Below, in pieces: positions 60,680-64,000 of a DNA stretch of 64,000 nt (the stretch's first letter is position 1; each line of letters opens with the position of its first letter). This DNA is from Serpula lacrymans var. lacrymans S7.9 (Eukaryota > Basidiomycota > Agaricomycetes > Boletales > Serpulaceae): positions 1,358,720-1,422,719 of the forward strand of contig NW_006763293.1 of the NCBI RefSeq assembly GCF_000218685.1, given 5' to 3'. The notes under the pieces were generated by a model that saw nothing but the letters and a program-made list of their open reading frames with translations, ran no database searches and had not been told where the DNA came from. The translations under genes and the position numbers were made by a program.

Positions 60680-61978
60680 ATGAATGGATCATACATCGAG
60701 ACTCTCGACGAACCACCAACCGCCCTCCAATTCTCGCGACTTGCTCACATTTCTAGGCCGGTTATCATCAAAGGTCTCTACAACGTAAACCTATAGTAAC
60801 ATACCGTCTAATTATTATATTAGGATTCGAGGTTCCTGCTCTCAAACGATGGACAGACAAGTATATTCTTGAACGAATGCAACAGAGGTCTATTTCTGTA
60901 GCAGTCACACCTAATGGGTGAGCTAGTCTTCATGAATGAAACAATCGAGTTCACTAAGCTCTCTCTCAGGGCTGCAGATGCTGTTACTCGTGGTTCTGAC
61001 GGCGAACTATACTTCGCAGAACCTCATGTCGAGCAGATGACTATGGGCAGTTTTCTGAGCAAGTTAACACCTACAGCTCAGGTACAAACTCAGTCACACT
61101 TGAATTGATTATCCTCAAACTCGCCATCCGATTAGGAGTCAACCGCAATGCCGGATGAAGTCTACTACCTTCAATCCCAGAACGGCAATCTTTATTCGAA
61201 CTCTTTCTTTGACCATAGTGACGAGGATACGTCAGAGTTTGAGTCATTAAGACCTGACGTTCCCAGTGATATTTCCTGGTGTAGTGAAGCTTTTGGTGGG
61301 TATTAGTATTGTTATGATTTTTTATTTACTTCGAAGGCTGAGCGGCGGGCGTTGTAGATAGAGCGCCAGACGCCGTTAATTTATGGATCGGGAATAGCAC
61401 AAGCGTCACGAGTATACATAGCGGTAAGCAGTTATATTTGTTGCTTTGACGCATGCGTCAATGTGATCAAACCACAGATCCCTACGAGAACATCTATACT
61501 GTAATCCGCGGCGCTAAGCATTTTACCCTTCTTCCTCCAACAGAAGGATGGTGTACACAGGGTTTGCACCTCGCTATTCTGGCTAAGAGTTCAACCTGTT
61601 ACTTATATAACTTATTTAGAACGTAGTTATCCTCATGCTCGTTATACCCGACCAACGTCCGGCCCTGGTTTAGTGTTAACTCCTTCGTCTGCAAACACTC
61701 CTCATGTCCGGTGGTCATCGATCACAGACCCTCACCTTCCGAATACCCTACCACCGGACGCCCATCCTCTCGAAGTTACTCTTCATGCTGGCGATACGCT
61801 TTATCTTCCGGTTGGTTGGTGGCACCACGTGCGTCAGAGCGACACGACAATTGCACTGAATTGGTGGTATGATGCGGAGTTCCGAGGAATGAACTGGGTT
61901 TGGATGAATATGCTCAGAGGTCTAGGCACTGATGCGCCAGCACAGGGTGAAGAAGGTGAAAAGTTTGACAATGAGTGA
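60680..61978 (+). CDS. JmjC/cupin-8 protein, JMJD7-like lysyl hydroxylase
   Basis: Exons 60680-60773, 60824-60917, 60970-61081, 61136-61295, 61358-61423, 61478-61561 and 61620-61978 give 322 residues, close to JMJD7 (316 in human). It starts with a short LDEPPTALQFSRLAHISRPV, IIKGFEVPALKRWTDKYILE segment, typical of JMJD7, followed by NLWIGNSTSVTSIHSDPYEN (HxD of the Fe(II) facial triad), IYTVIRGAKHFTLLPPTEGW, and LHAGDTLYLPVGWWHHVRQS (third His), NWWYDAEFRGMNWVW. JMJD7 hydroxylates a Lys in DRG1/DRG2 GTPases in animals; the fungal target is not known. All joins are phase-consistent. Confidence 0.85.
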
Positions 61979-62268
61979 GCGCATCAATTAAATAGCAGCC
62001 GCCATTGATCTGTGTTGGTACGTTTCCTTGCCCTTTTGTAATGATATATCAAGAAAAGTTCAAATTTATTTACTTTCTGAATACGTCAAATTTCTGAGCT
62101 ATGAGTTGTACGATGCATCGTTATCGAATAAGATAAAAATCGACAAGTAGACTTGCCAATTTTAAAAGCGCATTTGTGGTCACGTGTCACGTCAGAACTT
62201 TTCTGTCACGGTTGACTGCTGAATTCAACGGATACGACTGAGCCCATCCAGTCTTCGCCTTATACATC
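61979..62268. other. Intergenic, JMJD7-like / NHP2
   Basis: 290 bp between two plus-strand genes. It contains GTCACGTGTCACGTCA near 62179-62194 with an E-box CACGTG at 62181-62186. Nothing coding was seen. Confidence 0.4.
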
Positions 62269-63023
62269 ATGGCCAAGGACAAGTCGGAAAAAAAGGACAA
62301 GAAAAAGAAGGAGGAAAAGGAGGTTGATGAGGCCCCAGAGGCAGCAGTAGATGTTGACATGGGTGATGTCGAAACTGAGGTGAGTTCGCGCAAGTATCAG
62401 TCTTGCAAATTTAACGACAAAAACACTAGTCCCCTAAAAAGTCGAAAAAAGAAAAAGAGGAAATAACGATACCACTAGAAGATCTATCTCCTCTTGCCCA
62501 GCCATTGGCACAAAAGAAGCTACCAAAAAAGCTACATAAAGTCATAAGAAAAGGTATGTGATCGTTTGCCGGCTGTGTGAGTATTCATGTTGACAGTCAC
62601 CCTCAGCGTCAAAAGCCAGACAGGTTAAAAGAGGTGTCAAAGAGGTGGTAAAAGGCATCCGTAAGGGAGAGAAAGGGTAAGCAGCTTTGCACACGCTCAA
62701 AATGCTGTCTCATTAATGTTCGTGTTATTGCTAGACTACTAGTGCTGGCAGCAGATATCAATCCCATTGATATAATATCCCATTTACCTCTGATGGCAGA
62801 GGAGGCGCAAATCCCATATGTCTTTGTGACATCAAAAGAGGAACTCGGTCATGCCAGTTCAACCAAACGACCGACAAGTTGTGTGATGATATGTCCGAAT
62901 CAAAAACGAAAGGCACCGAAGAAGGATGCTGATGGGAAGGTTGACAAGGACGATGACTATCGGGAATTGTACGATGAATGTCATCGGGAGGTGCAGAAAC
63001 TTGATCAGAAGGTTGTATTCTAG
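62269..63023 (+). CDS. NHP2: H/ACA ribonucleoprotein subunit NHP2 (L7Ae family)
   Basis: Exons 62269-62379, 62430-62553, 62607-62676 and 62735-63023 give 197 residues. A Lys/Glu-rich extension (MAKDKSEKKDKKKKEEKEVD) precedes LSPLAQPLAQKKLPKKLHKV, IRKASKARQVKRGVKEVVKG, IRKGEKGLLVLAADINPIDI, ISHLPLMAEEAQIPYVFVTS and KEELGHASSTKRPTSCVMIC: the L7Ae RNA-binding fold with the RGVKE box. Nhp2 is a core protein of H/ACA snoRNPs guiding pseudouridylation and, in some species, of telomerase. A Lys/Asp insert (KRKAPKKDADGKVDKDDDYR) near the C-terminus is common in basidiomycetes. No anomalies. Confidence 0.95.
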
Positions 63024-63302
63024 CGTTCCCTCACGGACCTCCTCCACAACGCATGTAATTTATGGCCTCTATAATATTTTCCATGGGCACCCATCATGAT
63101 AAGCACATCTGTAAGTATGCCGCTGTAACATAGCTGCAGAACAGACGTAAAAAAATTCCCGTGGTCGGAAGTGAACGGGCGAGTGGGGATGAATCTCGGA
63201 CTCTTAATACGTGGTCAGACAACCTTTGCTTTCACACGATTTGTACATTTCCTCCAGCACAAGCCTCCCGCTCCTTGCCAGGTTTTACCGTATTATTCTG
63301 AC

Positions 63303-64000
63303 ATGCCTGCTGCAAAAACAAAGTCTGCTTCTGCCAACGGCGCGTCCAAAGCCAAGGGCACCAAAACAACCCCTTCGAGCACAGGAACGTCGACGCCAGT
63401 CGTGTCAAAAATTGGCGGAGACCAGGAACAGGCTTTGGCCTCCGTGTCCACCTCGGCGAAACCTGACAAGGCTGTATACGATGCAGAGCAAGAGAAAATC
63501 AAAGCAGACATCGATGCCTTGCAAGCAAAACTAGTATGTTTCTGTTCCGATGTGTCCGACATTTGTCTCCAGCTCATTCGCTTCACCCTTCCGTGTAGTC
63601 CGCTGTCAAGGAAAAAATATCTTTAGCCACGAAGGCTGGCCCTGGGAATGACAGGCGCAATGTGCTTCGTGCTGAATTAGATAGCATTCGTGGTCAGCAG
63701 TCCAACAACAAGAACTCGAGAGGTAAAACTTTGGACCAATTGAAATCCATTCAGGAAGGTATCCAAAAAAAGGTGTGTCAAGCTCTCTGCAGGTTCCGAG
63801 ATCAAACCACCCATTTTCTTGTTTCTTTATTCAGATAAAGGACCTGCAGGCAGCCAAAGCCAAGACACCGTTCAAAACCGTGGCCGATGTCGACGCTCAC
63901 ATTAAGTACGTCGTCTTTCATTTAACGAAAGCCATCCCGGGTTGACAATGTATTTTCAGAAACTTGGAAAAACAGGTCGAGTCTGGCAATATGAAACTTG
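63303..64000 (+). CDS. BFR1: BFR1-like nuclear segregation / mRNP protein, 3' end outside window
   Basis: Exons 63303-63533, 63599-63772, 63835-63905 and 63960-64000 (cut by the right edge); 172 residues visible. Ala/Ser/Thr-rich N-terminus, then a coiled coil: KPDKAVYDAEQEKIKADIDA, LQAKLSAVKEKISLATKA, NDRRNVLRAELDSIRGQQSN, GKTLDQLKSIQEGIQKKIKD, LQAAKAKTPFKTVADVDAHI, KNLEKQVESGNMKL. The last block, 'DVDAHIKNLEKQVESGNMKL', is the Bfr1 signature. Yeast Bfr1 is an ER and polysome-associated mRNP component linked to secretion and chromosome segregation. The start follows a pyrimidine-rich leader; introns have GTATGT, GTGTGT and GTACGT donors. Confidence 0.9.

Overview
The window looks like nuclear DNA of a filamentous basidiomycete, most likely an agaricomycete. 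Genes are packed at about one per 2 kb on both strands, and nearly all are split by many introns of about 50-70 nt with GT(A/G)NGT donors and short CTNAC branch sites. It carries a Plavaka-type transposon, a family typical of Agaricomycetes. It holds 26 protein-coding host genes, one intron-containing tRNA-Gln gene and one degenerate transposon block. Exon coordinates were worked out by hand from splice signals, reading phase and protein-family conservation. Most joins keep phase exactly, but first exons and very small exons remain predictions.

Left part (1-38 kb), a dense housekeeping block: SDT1-like pyrimidine nucleotidase (cut by the left edge), RPL6, the mitochondrial insertase COX18, AP-1 sigma, the RNA exonuclease REX3, ceramide synthase (LAG1/LAC1), a Gfd2-like RNase-H-fold protein, the centromeric histone CENP-A, a basidiomycete coiled-coil protein, the Pol I factor RRN7, the ER J-protein ERJ5, glutamine synthetase, an unidentified nuclear-looking protein, IDH1, a membrane alpha/beta hydrolase, a 22-exon Argonaute, a TspO/MBR protein, the 60S assembly factor IPI1 and a small coiled-coil protein. 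Many are divergent pairs with shared promoters of 90-450 bp.

Middle (38.4-48.8 kb): tRNA-Gln(TTG) with a 10-nt intron, then about 10 kb with no intact host gene. This holds pyrimidine-rich repeat-like DNA, short inverted repeats, two accessory genes of a Plavaka-like (CACTA-related) element, and its transposase, which is broken by four in-frame TGA codons and a frameshift. The block is flanked by two related fragments of one unidentified coding sequence in opposite orientation.

Right part (48.8-64 kb): a GPI-anchored chitin deacetylase, TFIIF alpha (TFG1), a bHLH transcription factor, an ELG1/ATAD5-like PCNA unloader, a JMJD7-like hydroxylase, the H/ACA snoRNP protein NHP2 and the start of BFR1 (cut by the right edge).

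Themes: nucleolar and RNA functions recur (RRN7, IPI1, NHP2, REX3, RPL6, BFR1), without evidence of co-regulation. The most unusual signals are 3-nt microexons (one inside Argonaute), four GC-AG introns among roughly 150 inferred introns, the TGA-only decay of the transposase a few kb from the Argonaute gene, and the inverted gene fragments bracketing the transposon block.
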